Part shown: piece after piece, positions 52,510-60,470 of the stretch | How the letters are laid out: every line of letters begins with the position of its first letter | Position numbering within the stretch: position 1 is the first letter of the stretch | Assembly (NCBI RefSeq): GCF_049723905.1 | Contig: NZ_JBJKFD010000001.1 | Span: 3,906,001-3,970,000, forward strand | From: G963665185 sp049723905 | Lineage (GTDB): Bacteria; Desulfobacterota; Desulfovibrionia; Desulfovibrionales; Desulfovibrionaceae | Reading direction: 5' to 3' | DNA length: 64,000 nt | Made by a program: the position numbers and the translations under genes | The notes under the pieces: generated by a model | What the model was told of the DNA's origin: nothing | Seen by the model: the letters and a program-made list of their open reading frames with translations, nothing else | Databases searched by the model: none

Positions 52510-54098
52510 TTTTTTTGTCAAGATATAGTGCCAATGCGTACTTCAAGTCCGCCCAGGTTGTTCTCGGGGGCGAAGCGGCCAGTGACAGGCCCCCTTTGCA
52601 GTGCTTGCAGCTGGGGATGGAATTGCTGCTTGCCGCCCATCTGGAGGCCCCGTTCGATGGAAGGCTGGCCCAGGTCATATTGGGGCTGGACCAAAGGCTT
52701 TCCATGGTGCCCGCTCCTTTGCGCGAGGGGTTGATGTTTTTGTCGGCCATATGGAAGGCCCGCGAAAACCAGGGGGAAGACAAGTACCTCCGGCGGCTGG
52801 AAGAAAAAGGCCAGGTGGACCGGATTTTGGAGTATGCGCTCTCCCGTCGGGAAAAAGCACCGGAAGACGTGTTTTGGCTGGACGTCCTGTGGCGGCATCG
52901 GCGGGGTTGTGACGAGTGGAGGCGCTGGGAGGATGCGTTTACCGCCACTTCCACATGTCCGGGGTTCCTGCTGGAAAGGGCCAGGGCCGAGGCGGTCTGC
53001 GCCAGGGGAGAGCACAAAGACGAAGCAGCAATTTTTCAGTCCCTGGCCGCAGTGTATGGAGAGTATGTGGATGTGCGCCTGGGCTGCGCTTTGCAACGAG
53101 CCGGAGAAAGGGACGAAGCCGTACGCGCCTGGAGCCGTGGGCTCGAGGCGTTCCCCTGGAACGGGTTCATGGCGCTCCGGCTTTTCGATGTGCTGACGGG
53201 CCGCGCCGACGAAGTAGTGCGGACGGACGCACCCTGTGCCGTGCTGCTCTACTCCTATCGCAAGCCGGAGCTTTTGGACGCGACTCTGCGCAGCCTGCAC
53301 GAGTCGGACCTGGGAAATGCCCGATTGCTGGTGCTGGATAACGGAAGCGGCGATACGACCCCGGACATCGTGGATGGCTGGGTGGAGCGGTTCGGCGCGG
53401 ACCGCATGCGGAAAATGGTCATGCCGGTGAATATCGGTGCACCGGCGGCCCGGAACTGGCTCATTCAGGAAGTGGCAGGGATGAACTGCGACGACGTCGT
53501 GTTCATGGACGACGACGTAAGTCTCTCACCCGACTGGCTTGGACGGCTGCGGGCAGCCCAGACCAACTACCCGGACGCCTCGGTCTGGGGCTGCAAGGTC
53601 GTGGACCATGATGCTCCGTACAGGATGCAGTCCGTGGATTACACCTTTGACGCCAATGGTATGGAAAATTTGCAGGTGTATGCCGACCATCTGTTCACCA
53701 TTGACGACGGTACATACGACTACATGCGCCCGTGCACCTCGGTGACCGGCTGCGTGCATCTGTTTCGAGCCCAGGAGCTGCAAGCCAACGGCGGCTTCGA
53801 CATCCGCTATTCTCCCTCGCAATACGACGATGTGGACAGAGACCTGCGGCTGGTTCTGCGTGGTGGACATGCCGTGTACACCGGGCATATGGCCGTGCGC
53901 CACAAACGCAGCAGCGGAAGCCAGGCCCAGTTGGGCCGCGCGGCGCGGGGCAGTGCCGAAGGGAACCTGATAAAGCTGAACAGCCGTTTTGATGCAAAAG
54001 AGGTGCAGAAGATCAATTCGGCCATACATGCTTTGCGGGAGGGGGACGTTCAAAGCAAGTTCGAATGGCTGTCCAGGCGACTGAAAAAGTCACGATAG
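52497..54098 (+). CDS. Family 2 glycosyltransferase with N-terminal helical repeat domain
   Basis: 533 residues if started at the ATG at 52497; that start overlaps the divergent glycosyltransferase by 13 bp and lacks a clear ribosome site, so the ATG at 52617 is an alternative. Residues 1-235 are helical and TPR-like (AAIFQSLAAVYGEYVDVRLGCALQRAGERDEAVRAWSRGLEAF). Residues 240-500 are a GT2 domain: AVLLYSYRKPELLDATLRSL, LLVLDNGSGDTT, MPVNIGAPAARNWLI, VFMDDDVSLSPDWL (metal-binding DDD), YSPSQYDDVDRDLRLVLRGG. It is probably involved in glycan synthesis, such as surface polysaccharide or flagellin glycosylation. Its last codons lie inside a partial palindromic repeat. Confidence 0.85.
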   Translation: MEVSFFLSRYSANAYFKSAQVVLGGEAASDRPPLQCLQLGMELLLAAHLEAPFDGRLAQVILGLDQRLSMVPAPLREGLMFLSAIWKARENQGEDKYLRRLEEKGQVDRILEYALSRREKAPEDVFWLDVLWRHRRGCDEWRRWEDAFTATSTCPGFLLERARAEAVCARGEHKDEAAIFQSLAAVYGEYVDVRLGCALQRAGERDEAVRAWSRGLEAFPWNGFMALRLFDVLTGRADEVVRTDAPCAVLLYSYRKPELLDATLRSLHESDLGNARLLVLDNGSGDTTPDIVDGWVERFGADRMRKMVMPVNIGAPAARNWLIQEVAGMNCDDVVFMDDDVSLSPDWLGRLRAAQTNYPDASVWGCKVVDHDAPYRMQSVDYTFDANGMENLQVYADHLFTIDDGTYDYMRPCTSVTGCVHLFRAQELQANGGFDIRYSPSQYDDVDRDLRLVLRGGHAVYTGHMAVRHKRSSGSQAQLGRAARGSAEGNLIKLNSRFDAKEVQKINSAIHALREGDVQSKFEWLSRRLKKSR

Positions 54099-54128
54099 CT
54101 TCATTGCTTCAAAAAATTCAAACCCTTC
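54074..54128 (+). repeat. Palindromic repeat, partial copy B'
   Basis: The left 55 bp of the repeat family (CAGGCGACTGAAAAAGTCAC, then CATTGCTTCAAAAAATTCAA) abut the full copy B. It supplies the last seven codons and the stop of the upstream glycosyltransferase. Confidence 0.65.
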
Positions 54129-54255
54129 CAGGCAACTGAAAAAGGCACGTTAACTGCGTTGCTGCGAAAAATTGAACTCGCTTGTGTACAATAAGAGTAC
54201 ACGTCGCGATTCAATTTTTCTGGCGCCTTGTTCTCGCCCTTTTTTGAGCTGCCTG
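54129..54255. repeat. Palindromic intergenic repeat, copy B
   Basis: 127 bp, ends CAGGCAACTGAAAAA and TTTTTTGAGCTGCCTG. It shares GGCACGTTAACTGCGTTGCTGC with copy A. Its inner stem AAAAATTGAA/TTCAATTTTT and centre GTGTAC...GTACAC differ from copy A on both arms in a compensating way. Confidence 0.78.
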
Positions 54256-54309
54256 GGGAATCGGCTTGATAATTGGAGGCAAAAAGTAAGAGAAGCTGTC
54301 GGTGGGGTG

Positions 54310-54430
54310 ACTGTTGGACAAAGCACTATAACTGCGTTGCTTCAGCAACCTCAACTCCTGGCGTATGGAAGAATACGCATCGGCCTTGATTTTTCCTCCC
54401 CCCTTGCTCTCCCACCGTTCTCACCAGGCT
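54310..54430. repeat. Palindromic intergenic repeat, degenerate copy C
   Basis: Retains ACTGCGTTGCTTCAGCAACC, the centre GGCGTATGGAAGAATACGC and a right end CTCACCAGGCTGG; its left end is eroded. It follows copy B directly. The rest of 54256-54569 contains a hairpin at 54489 and no gene. Confidence 0.55.
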
Positions 54431-54488
54431 GGTTGGCTTTATCATTGCTCGAACAAGCAAAAGGCACCAGCTGGAGGGCTGGCAACTG

Positions 54489-54520
54489 AAAGTGGGCCCG
54501 GCGATAACCGTGCCCACTTT
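54489..54520 (-). terminator. Hairpin after the glycine-rich gene
   Basis: AAAGTGGGC and GCCCACTTT form a 9-bp stem about 50 bp beyond the stop codon at 54570. The U-tract is weak. Confidence 0.5.
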
Positions 54521-54569
54521 GTGAGTCTTATGGTCGGTCAAAAGGGCGTGGGGCGTTGATCAATTTTTC

Positions 54570-54926
54570 TTAAGCCGTTCCGTCGGGATGGTTTGTTGCT
54601 GGGCCGTTTCCGGTTCCGTCCTGGGGACCTGTTCCGCCAGAGCCAGTGCCGTCACCTGGGCCATACCCCCCGCCGCCGTTTCCGCTTCCACTTCCCGAAC
54701 CGGAACCGTCGCAATCTCCATTGCCTCCGCCTGAACCACCTCCGTTACCCCCTCCACCTCCGTTACCTCCCCCGCGAGCAAGGAGAACTGGAGAGGAGGA
54801 ACTTGGGGCAAACGAAGCAATGCCGTCCAGTTTTGTTGAGTCCAACGAAGCGGCGTTGGCAGGAAGAGTGGACAGGCATGCCAAAACGGCAAACACGGAC
54901 GCCAGTGCATAAATGGATGTTTTCAT
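54570..54926 (-). CDS. Small secreted glycine-rich protein
   Basis: 118 residues from the ATG at 54926 with a strong AAGGAGG site. A signal peptide (MKTSIYALASVFAVLACLST, cleavage near PANAA) is followed by a short linker (SLDSTKLDGIASFAPSSSSP) and a Gly-Asn-Ser run of about 50 residues (RGGGNGGGGGNGGGSGGGN, then GSGSGSGSGNGGGG) with one Asp-Cys-Asp. No known family recognised. It could be a cell-surface or matrix peptide or a precursor of a modified peptide, but no modifying enzyme is nearby. It stands alone. Confidence 0.7.
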   Translation of the reverse strand: MKTSIYALASVFAVLACLSTLPANAASLDSTKLDGIASFAPSSSSPVLLARGGGNGGGGGNGGGSGGGNGDCDGSGSGSGSGNGGGGYGPGDGTGSGGTGPQDGTGNGPATNHPDGTA

Positions 54927-55406
54927 TTTTGAGCCTCCTTGGGGGACTATAGGCTCGATGGATGGAAACAACATTGATCCTGATCAATAATTTGACCAAT
55001 TTTTTATCGGGAATAAAAATGAGTTTTTCCCCACCATCGCATTATCTGAAATTAACAACGAATAGAAAAGTTGTTCCTCCATTGCTTTCACTCACTCCCA
55101 AGAGTGAGCCTCATGGAAGGCACAGCAAGCCGTTTGCATGTGGAGAGTCCAAGACCGGAACCGTGGTGATCCCGACGGTATCCCGCGGACATCCGGGAGA
55201 ATGGCTTGAAAATCACGTTGTGTCGAAGAAGGATGGCGGCATGGGATGGAAGGCCGTTGAAAAAGGCACAATAGAAGAGACAACACTCTGACATGCCGCC
55301 ATGTGCGAACTGAAGTGGGGAAAAGGGCGCAGCCGAGCTTGAAAACCACGTTTTCCAAGCTCGCGGAGCACCCTTGCCCTTAAAAAATTGCAGAAAGCCG
55401 TCTATC
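54927..55406. other. Intergenic region with a long palindrome
   Basis: About 480 bp. No gene is supported. The only structure is the imperfect palindrome at 55323-55375. Confidence 0.5.
55323..55375 (-). terminator. Long imperfect palindrome after DUF4911 gene
   Basis: Outer arms AAGGGCGC/GCACCCTT enclose a GAGCTTGAAAAC/GTTTTCCAAGCTC stem. It lies about 30 bp after the stop of the DUF4911 gene and probably ends or protects that transcript. Confidence 0.5.
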
Positions 55407-55682
55407 TCAGGGCGTAGGAAAGCCCGGTAGTACCTTGAAACGGATTTCTCCGGAGATAGCTTGCAGCGCTTTTTCAAGGGCTTGTCTGGCGCCGGGGGCG
55501 TACACGATTTTGAGCACGGCCCGGCGTTTGTCGGCTACTGTAAAATAGGAAAGATTATCGTAGCCTTCCAGAAGAAATTTGAACATGGCCACCTTGGAGG
55601 CGTCCAGTTCCAGGTATAAACGGTTGGATCGGACCGGAACCTCAGTATCGGTGGCTCCGGTCTCGTTTCGTGGAATGTTCAT
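55407..55682 (-). CDS. DUF4911 family protein
   Basis: 91 residues. VPVRSNRLYLELDASKVAMFKFLLEGYDNLSYFTVADKRRAVLKIVYAPG fits the small DUF4911 family of sulfate-reducing and related bacteria. The fold looks like a ferredoxin-like alpha/beta sandwich. Its ATG overlaps the TGA of the M24 peptidase upstream (ATGA), so expression is coupled. Function is unknown. Confidence 0.82.
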   Translation of the reverse strand: MNIPRNETGATDTEVPVRSNRLYLELDASKVAMFKFLLEGYDNLSYFTVADKRRAVLKIVYAPGARQALEKALQAISGEIRFKVLPGFPTP

Positions 55683-56749
55683 AATGTCTCAGCGCCGTCC
55701 TCTGTGATGAGCAACATGTGCTCCCAACGGATGCCGCCCCATTCAGGGTAGTACAGCCCCGGTTCGATGGTTATTATCATGCCGGGCTTGAGCACGAATT
55801 GACGTGTCGGCCCAAGGCTCGGCGGTTCATGTGTTTCCAAACCAATACCGTGTCCCAGTGCATGGGTAAAGTATTCGGCACGGCCGTGTTTTTCAAATAC
55901 CGCGTTGGCAGCGCGATAGGCCTCGCTTACGGTCAGCCCCGGCCGCAGGATGTCGATGGCGGCCCGCTGTGCTTCCTGAACAATTTCCAGGGTCGTGCTG
56001 AACCTTCCGCTGGGGGTGTCGCCCACCCACAGGGTGCGGGTCTGGTCCGAACAATATTCGTCCAGGCGGCAGCCCATGTCCACCAGCACCAGATCGTTTT
56101 CCCGTACCTTGGTATCGCCGGGAATGGCGTGGGGCAGGGCCGCATTGGGGCCGACCCCGACGATGGTCGAAAAGGAGAGGCCGCTTGCGCCGTTGTTGCG
56201 ATAGAACTGCTCTATCTCCCAGGCCACTTCCCGCTCGGTCTTTCCGGGCTGAAGGATCTCGGGCAGGGCTTCGCAGCAGGCATGGTTCAGGGCGCAGGCC
56301 CGGCGCATGGCCGCTATTTCCACTTCGTCCTTGTACAGCCTCTGCTCTTCCACAAGTCCGTTGGTGGGTTTCAGTTCCAGTCCCTTGCCTATCTGGTGCC
56401 AGGTTGCATAGCACAGCCCGGTTTCTTCAAAGCCGAGGACACCGGACATCTTGTCCCTCAGAAAGTCGTTGATGTCCTTGCCCTTGGGCATGCTGTACAG
56501 ATGGATGAAGTTTTCCGGCCACAGCCGTTTGGCAGCATCCCAGTAACGCGAGTCCGTCAGAAGCCAGTCGTCGCCGGATGCCGTGATCAGCAGCATGCCG
56601 GCGGATTCGTTGCATTGGGGGTCGTGCAGCTCGAAGCCGCTCAGATAAAAGCGGTTGGCCGCATGGCTCACCAGCAGCGCGTCCAGGTTTTCTTCACGAA
56701 GTTTGCGGCGAAGTTTTTCACGACGTCGCGTGCAAACGCTCATATCCAT
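55679..56749 (-). CDS. Xaa-Pro aminopeptidase, M24 family
   Basis: 356 residues. The creatinase-like N-terminal domain (LRRKLREENLDALLVSHAANRFYLSGF) and the pita-bread catalytic domain with all five metal ligands are present: VLVDMGCRLDEYCSDQTRT (two Asp), THALGHGIGLETHE (His), IITIEPGLYYPEWGGIRWEHM (two Glu). It removes N-terminal residues before proline in the cytosol. Two Met codons at the start are both usable. It is coupled to DUF4911 downstream. Confidence 0.93.
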   Translation of the reverse strand: MDMSVCTRRREKLRRKLREENLDALLVSHAANRFYLSGFELHDPQCNESAGMLLITASGDDWLLTDSRYWDAAKRLWPENFIHLYSMPKGKDINDFLRDKMSGVLGFEETGLCYATWHQIGKGLELKPTNGLVEEQRLYKDEVEIAAMRRACALNHACCEALPEILQPGKTEREVAWEIEQFYRNNGASGLSFSTIVGVGPNAALPHAIPGDTKVRENDLVLVDMGCRLDEYCSDQTRTLWVGDTPSGRFSTTLEIVQEAQRAAIDILRPGLTVSEAYRAANAVFEKHGRAEYFTHALGHGIGLETHEPPSLGPTRQFVLKPGMIITIEPGLYYPEWGGIRWEHMLLITEDGAETL

Positions 56750-56800
56750 TGCCTTCTCCGATTTTGTGAGTTTGAAGCCTGTAAAATTTGTTGTTTTGCC

Positions 56801-56935
56801 CAGGCTGCTTCAAAAAACACGGGAGCTTTGTTGATTCAAAAAAAATCAACCCCTCGCGTATGCAGGAACACGCGGCGGTTCTGATCTTTTTACGCGCCAG
56901 CAAATTATCGGGGCCGCACATCCTGAAGCTGCCTG
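56801..56935. repeat. Palindromic intergenic repeat, copy D
   Basis: 135 bp with ends CAGGCTGCTTCA and TGAAGCTGCCTG, an inner stem around GATTCAAAAAAAATCAACC, and a centre CTCGCGTATGCAGGAACACGCG. It lies between the M24 peptidase start and the end of the GT4 gene. Confidence 0.75.
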
Positions 56936-56954
56936 CCCCATGCGGACGTTGGAA

Positions 56955-58037
56955 TCAATTTCCCCCGTAGGCATATCCTTTGCGCAAAAGCAACGAGCTG
57001 TAAAGGGATTCCAGCTTATCCAGCTTGTGTTGCAGCGTGTAATGCGCGGAAAGTTCCCTTGCCCGGCGGGAGAATGTTTCGCGTTCTTCGGGGTGCTCGT
57101 ACAGGCGGCGCATGGCCGCTGCCATCTCCTGCGGCTTGTTGGGGCGCACCAGAATGCCAGAATCGTCCATGATTTCCGGGATGCCGCCCACCCTGGTGGA
57201 GAGGATGGGGAGTCCGCACATCCAGGCTTCCAGCAGGGTGTTGGGCAGGCTTTCGGACAGGGAGGAGATGACGAACACGTCAAAGACCTGCAAATAGTCC
57301 GACACATGGTTCTTGCGTCCCAGGCATACGGCCCGTCCTTCCAGCCCCAGTTCGCGGATAACATCTTCCCATTGGGCCGGGTCCGCGCCGATGAGGAACA
57401 GCCGCGAGTCTGGCAGGTCTGCCTGGGCATAGGCCTTGAGCAGGGGGTCGAAGCCCTTGACCGGCTTGTTGTTGCCCACGGTGCCGAAGACCAGGCCGGC
57501 AAAATCGTCCATGCCGAGTTCGGCCCGGACTTCTTCCCTGGTGCGCTGTGGCGTGCCCCGGTCGTCGGGAATACCGTTGTAGATGACATGCCGCTTGGAT
57601 TTGGGCGCGCCGATGCGGCCCAGAACCCTGGAGCAGGCCTCGGAATTGACCGTGATGGCGTCCAGCCCTGGTGACCAATAGGGCAGCGGGTTGCCCGGAC
57701 GGTAGATGACGCCCCGGTTGATGAGGGTGGCTATTTTCCGTTTCCGCCACAGCCAGCCCCACCAGGTGAGCAGCTTGCACGCCTTGTTGTGGAAGGCGTG
57801 AAAGACCACGGGCGTCTGCGGAGCGGGCAGGTGCGATTCTATGAATGCGCGCCATTGTTTGTGGGATTCGGGCAGGCGTATCCAGCGCAGGTCCGGTTCC
57901 AGCTCCGGAAGTTCGCCGTCGTGGGGGATGAAAAAGGTCACGTCGTGTCCGCGTTCGGCCATGCCGCTGGCAATGTATAGTGCCTGACGTGCGCCCCCGC
58001 TCTTGGAGCCGGAAGAGGTGATGTAATGGATGTTCAT
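56955..58037 (-). CDS. GT4-family glycosyltransferase
   Basis: 360 residues, GT-B fold. N-terminal acceptor domain starts MNIHYITSSGSKSGGARQALYIASGMAERGHDVTFF. The donor domain has VIYNGIPDDRG, FGTVGNNKPVKGFDPLLKAYAQ, and the nucleotide-sugar motif SLSESLPNTLLEAWMCGLPILSTRVGG with the conserved Glu. It is likely to act on lipid-linked or lipopolysaccharide glycans on the inner face of the membrane. Its ATG overlaps the stop of the PAP2 phosphatase gene, and a second GT4 lies upstream, so the three form an envelope-glycan operon. Confidence 0.92.
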   Translation of the reverse strand: MNIHYITSSGSKSGGARQALYIASGMAERGHDVTFFIPHDGELPELEPDLRWIRLPESHKQWRAFIESHLPAPQTPVVFHAFHNKACKLLTWWGWLWRKRKIATLINRGVIYRPGNPLPYWSPGLDAITVNSEACSRVLGRIGAPKSKRHVIYNGIPDDRGTPQRTREEVRAELGMDDFAGLVFGTVGNNKPVKGFDPLLKAYAQADLPDSRLFLIGADPAQWEDVIRELGLEGRAVCLGRKNHVSDYLQVFDVFVISSLSESLPNTLLEAWMCGLPILSTRVGGIPEIMDDSGILVRPNKPQEMAAAMRRLYEHPEERETFSRRARELSAHYTLQHKLDKLESLYSSLLLRKGYAYGGN

Positions 58038-58669
58038 GCGATGCGGTCGGGTTGGGGGTGGATTTCGGGCCCGGCCCAGATGTAAATGATCAGCCCGGAC
58101 AGGCTGCCGATGAGCCAGCCGAAAAAAACGTCACTGGGAAAATGTTTTGCCAGGTAGATGCGGGTAAAGGCCACCAGTGCGGCCACAAGGCCCAGACCCA
58201 AAGAGAGAAGCGGGGAGCGGTAGCGCAAAGCCAGGGGCAGAACGCAGCCGGTTATTTCGGCAGTGTGGCCCGAGGGGAAGGAGTTATGCCCGCCGTCCAG
58301 GGAAAAGGGCTGGAACAGGGCGGTGCCCCGGCCCACGTCCGGCCGTGCCTTGCCGATGAAGATTTTGACCGCGCGTACCAGCAGGGCGCAGATTGCCAGT
58401 TGTACGACCAGAAACCGGGCAATGAAACGTTTGCCCGCCTGCCGTGCGCCAAGTTCCTTTATTCGCAGGGAACGCACCAGGATGACGGCGTACCATACAT
58501 ATATGGCCGGAGCGCCCCAGGCGGAGATGATGCTCATACATGTGTGGAATCCGGGATGAAGATAGCGGTGCTCCCTGAAAAAGAAGAACGACTGCGTATC
58601 CGGGCCGCATACGGCGAGCACCGTGCCCAGCATGAGAAGCATTGGCAGCGAACACAGAAACCAGTGCAA
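58034..58669 (-). CDS. PAP2-family membrane phosphatase
   Basis: 211 residues as drawn, from a TTG at 58669; the true start may lie slightly upstream near an AAGGAG site. Five to six transmembrane helices. The three PAP2 motifs are complete: KIFIGKARP, SFPSGHTAE, and TRIYLAKHFPSDV. Such enzymes remove phosphate from undecaprenyl pyrophosphate or lipid A. Sitting between two GT4 genes, a role in recycling lipid carriers or trimming lipopolysaccharide phosphate is likely. Confidence 0.88.
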   Translation of the reverse strand: MHWFLCSLPMLLMLGTVLAVCGPDTQSFFFFREHRYLHPGFHTCMSIISAWGAPAIYVWYAVILVRSLRIKELGARQAGKRFIARFLVVQLAICALLVRAVKIFIGKARPDVGRGTALFQPFSLDGGHNSFPSGHTAEITGCVLPLALRYRSPLLSLGLGLVAALVAFTRIYLAKHFPSDVFFGWLIGSLSGLIIYIWAGPEIHPQPDRIA

Positions 58670-58715
58670 AAGAAAACCGTCGCGTTTGATAAATGTCTCC
58701 TTGCAACCGGCGGAA

Positions 58716-59819
58716 TTAAAAAAGGCCCTTGCTGTTCAGCGACAGGCGCATGCGGTGCTGTTCCGCCAGCAGCTCGAACCATTGGGCGGCTTTTTCAGCC
58801 TGGGTATCGATGTGAAATTTGCTTCGGCATGTGCGCCAGGCCAGCTTTTTCCAGGCATAAAGGTCGCTGTCTTCGGCCTCGAAGACCCGGCGCAGCGGTT
58901 CCAGAATGCTCTCGCCCTCGTGGCGGAATCCTGCCAGCAGAAAATCGAGCTGTTCCGGCCATACTTCCAATACGCCGCCGACCACCCGGGATACGGGAAC
59001 CAAACCTTCGGCCATGGCTTCCAGCAGGGTGTTGGGCAGGCCCTCGGAACGCGACGGCAGCACGAACACGTCGGCCTTGCGCAGATGGTCGCGCACGTTG
59101 GTCACAAAGCCGTGCCAGATCAGCTTGTCGGAAATCTCCAGCCGGTCGGCCAAAAGTTTGAGCTCGCTTTCTTCATGTCCTGTGCCCAGCACATGGCAGC
59201 GGAAGTCGTGGCCTTCGCGGGCCAGTTTGGCAAGGGCCTGCCACAGGTCGGCGTGTCCCTTGTCCGCATTGAGCTGGCTGGTGACGATGAGGTGGAGCGG
59301 GTCGCGCAGTTCGTCCGACGGACTCGGGGCAGGGCGTTTGCCCGTGTGGATGACCTTGATTTCGTCCGGCGAAAGATAGGGCAGGTTGTCGAGCAGTCCG
59401 TCCTTGATGAATTGGCAGGGAACCAGAATGGCCGGTTTCACCCAGCGATGCAGTTCGCGCACTTTGAACATGTTGCGCATATCGCCGGGCAGTCCCACCC
59501 GATGTACTACGGGAATTTTACACAACTTGGCGGCCACGCCTGCCGTGCGCATATCCTTGCCCACATTGGCGACCAGCAGTTCCGTATTGCGCTGGCGGAG
59601 CAGCTGCATGAAGCGGCGTACCAGCAAGGGGTTGAAGTCGAACCCGAACCCGCATTCCATGGCATCAATGTTCAGGGCGCGGGCCTTGTCCAGAAAAGGA
59701 CCGGGCCGGGACACGATGAACGGGTTGTGCCCATGCTCCCTGAGCCACGAGGCCACGTCCAGGGTCCAGGTCTTTACTCCCCCCCAGCGGCGGGTTGCAT
59801 TGACGAATGTAATGTTCAT
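58716..59819 (-). CDS. GT4-family glycosyltransferase
   Basis: 367 residues, GT-B fold. MNITFVNATRRWGGVKTWTLDVASWLREHGH opens the acceptor domain; the donor domain has VIHTGKRPAPSPSDE, LIVTSQLNADKGHADLWQALAKL, and SRSEGLPNTLLEAMAEGLVPVSRVVGG. It is first in the glycosyltransferase-PAP2-glycosyltransferase group. The acceptor is unknown. Confidence 0.92.
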   Translation of the reverse strand: MNITFVNATRRWGGVKTWTLDVASWLREHGHNPFIVSRPGPFLDKARALNIDAMECGFGFDFNPLLVRRFMQLLRQRNTELLVANVGKDMRTAGVAAKLCKIPVVHRVGLPGDMRNMFKVRELHRWVKPAILVPCQFIKDGLLDNLPYLSPDEIKVIHTGKRPAPSPSDELRDPLHLIVTSQLNADKGHADLWQALAKLAREGHDFRCHVLGTGHEESELKLLADRLEISDKLIWHGFVTNVRDHLRKADVFVLPSRSEGLPNTLLEAMAEGLVPVSRVVGGVLEVWPEQLDFLLAGFRHEGESILEPLRRVFEAEDSDLYAWKKLAWRTCRSKFHIDTQAEKAAQWFELLAEQHRMRLSLNSKGLF

Positions 59820-60470
59820 GTCGCACGCTTGTCGTGTGTTTTATGTATTATTTCGGGTAGTTCCAAAGCCATGTGTCGTGCCGCTGCGGGACGTCTGTTC
59901 CGGTGGGCCCGTCTGGAGCGAGCCATAGCCTACCGGGAGGTGAAGAGCAATCGGGAATGCGAATTCTTCACCGGCAAGGCCCTGCCTGTACTCGCGCAGG
60001 ACGAACCGCCGTCATCTGGACGGACCGCCGTTATCGGGGCGACCATCGTATTCATGGTATGCGGCCGTCGGAAACAGGGATAGCATCATTTCATAAGGCG
60101 AAAGCTACGTTCCCAAACTGCCGAGGTCAACACCTTGCCAAAAGCCGTTCTTTTACAGTGGCTTGAAAAGCCTGTATGGCAGATTCAAGTCAGAAAACAA
60201 AGTGGCACTTCCCAAAAAAAAGTTAGCTACTCTAATCCCCTGGTGTGGCATGACAAAAAAATGTAAATACCAGATGAATTGTTCTAGAGTCGAATGATTA
60301 AAGCCTTAATATCTAATTGTCTTGGCCCTGAAAAATTGTAACTACCTACCAGACTTTTTGTGGTTGCGGTCCTTAAAAGGTTCAGCTTCGTACAGCGTGT
60401 TGGGAAAAACGTGTATTCGATCGTTTGAAACCTTTCGGTAATCAATAGTGCATGCAAAGGAGGAGGGACA
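59820..60470. other. Divergent intergenic region
   Basis: About 650 bp between a minus-strand glycosyltransferase and the chemoreceptor. Both promoters should lie here. A TGGCACTTCCC near 60200 resembles half of a sigma-54 site but lacks the -12 GC element. No gene was found. Confidence 0.5.

Noticed and set aside
60200..60225. Sigma-54 promoter (TGGCAC) upstream of the HBM chemoreceptor
   Set aside because: The -12 TTGC element is absent at the required spacing.
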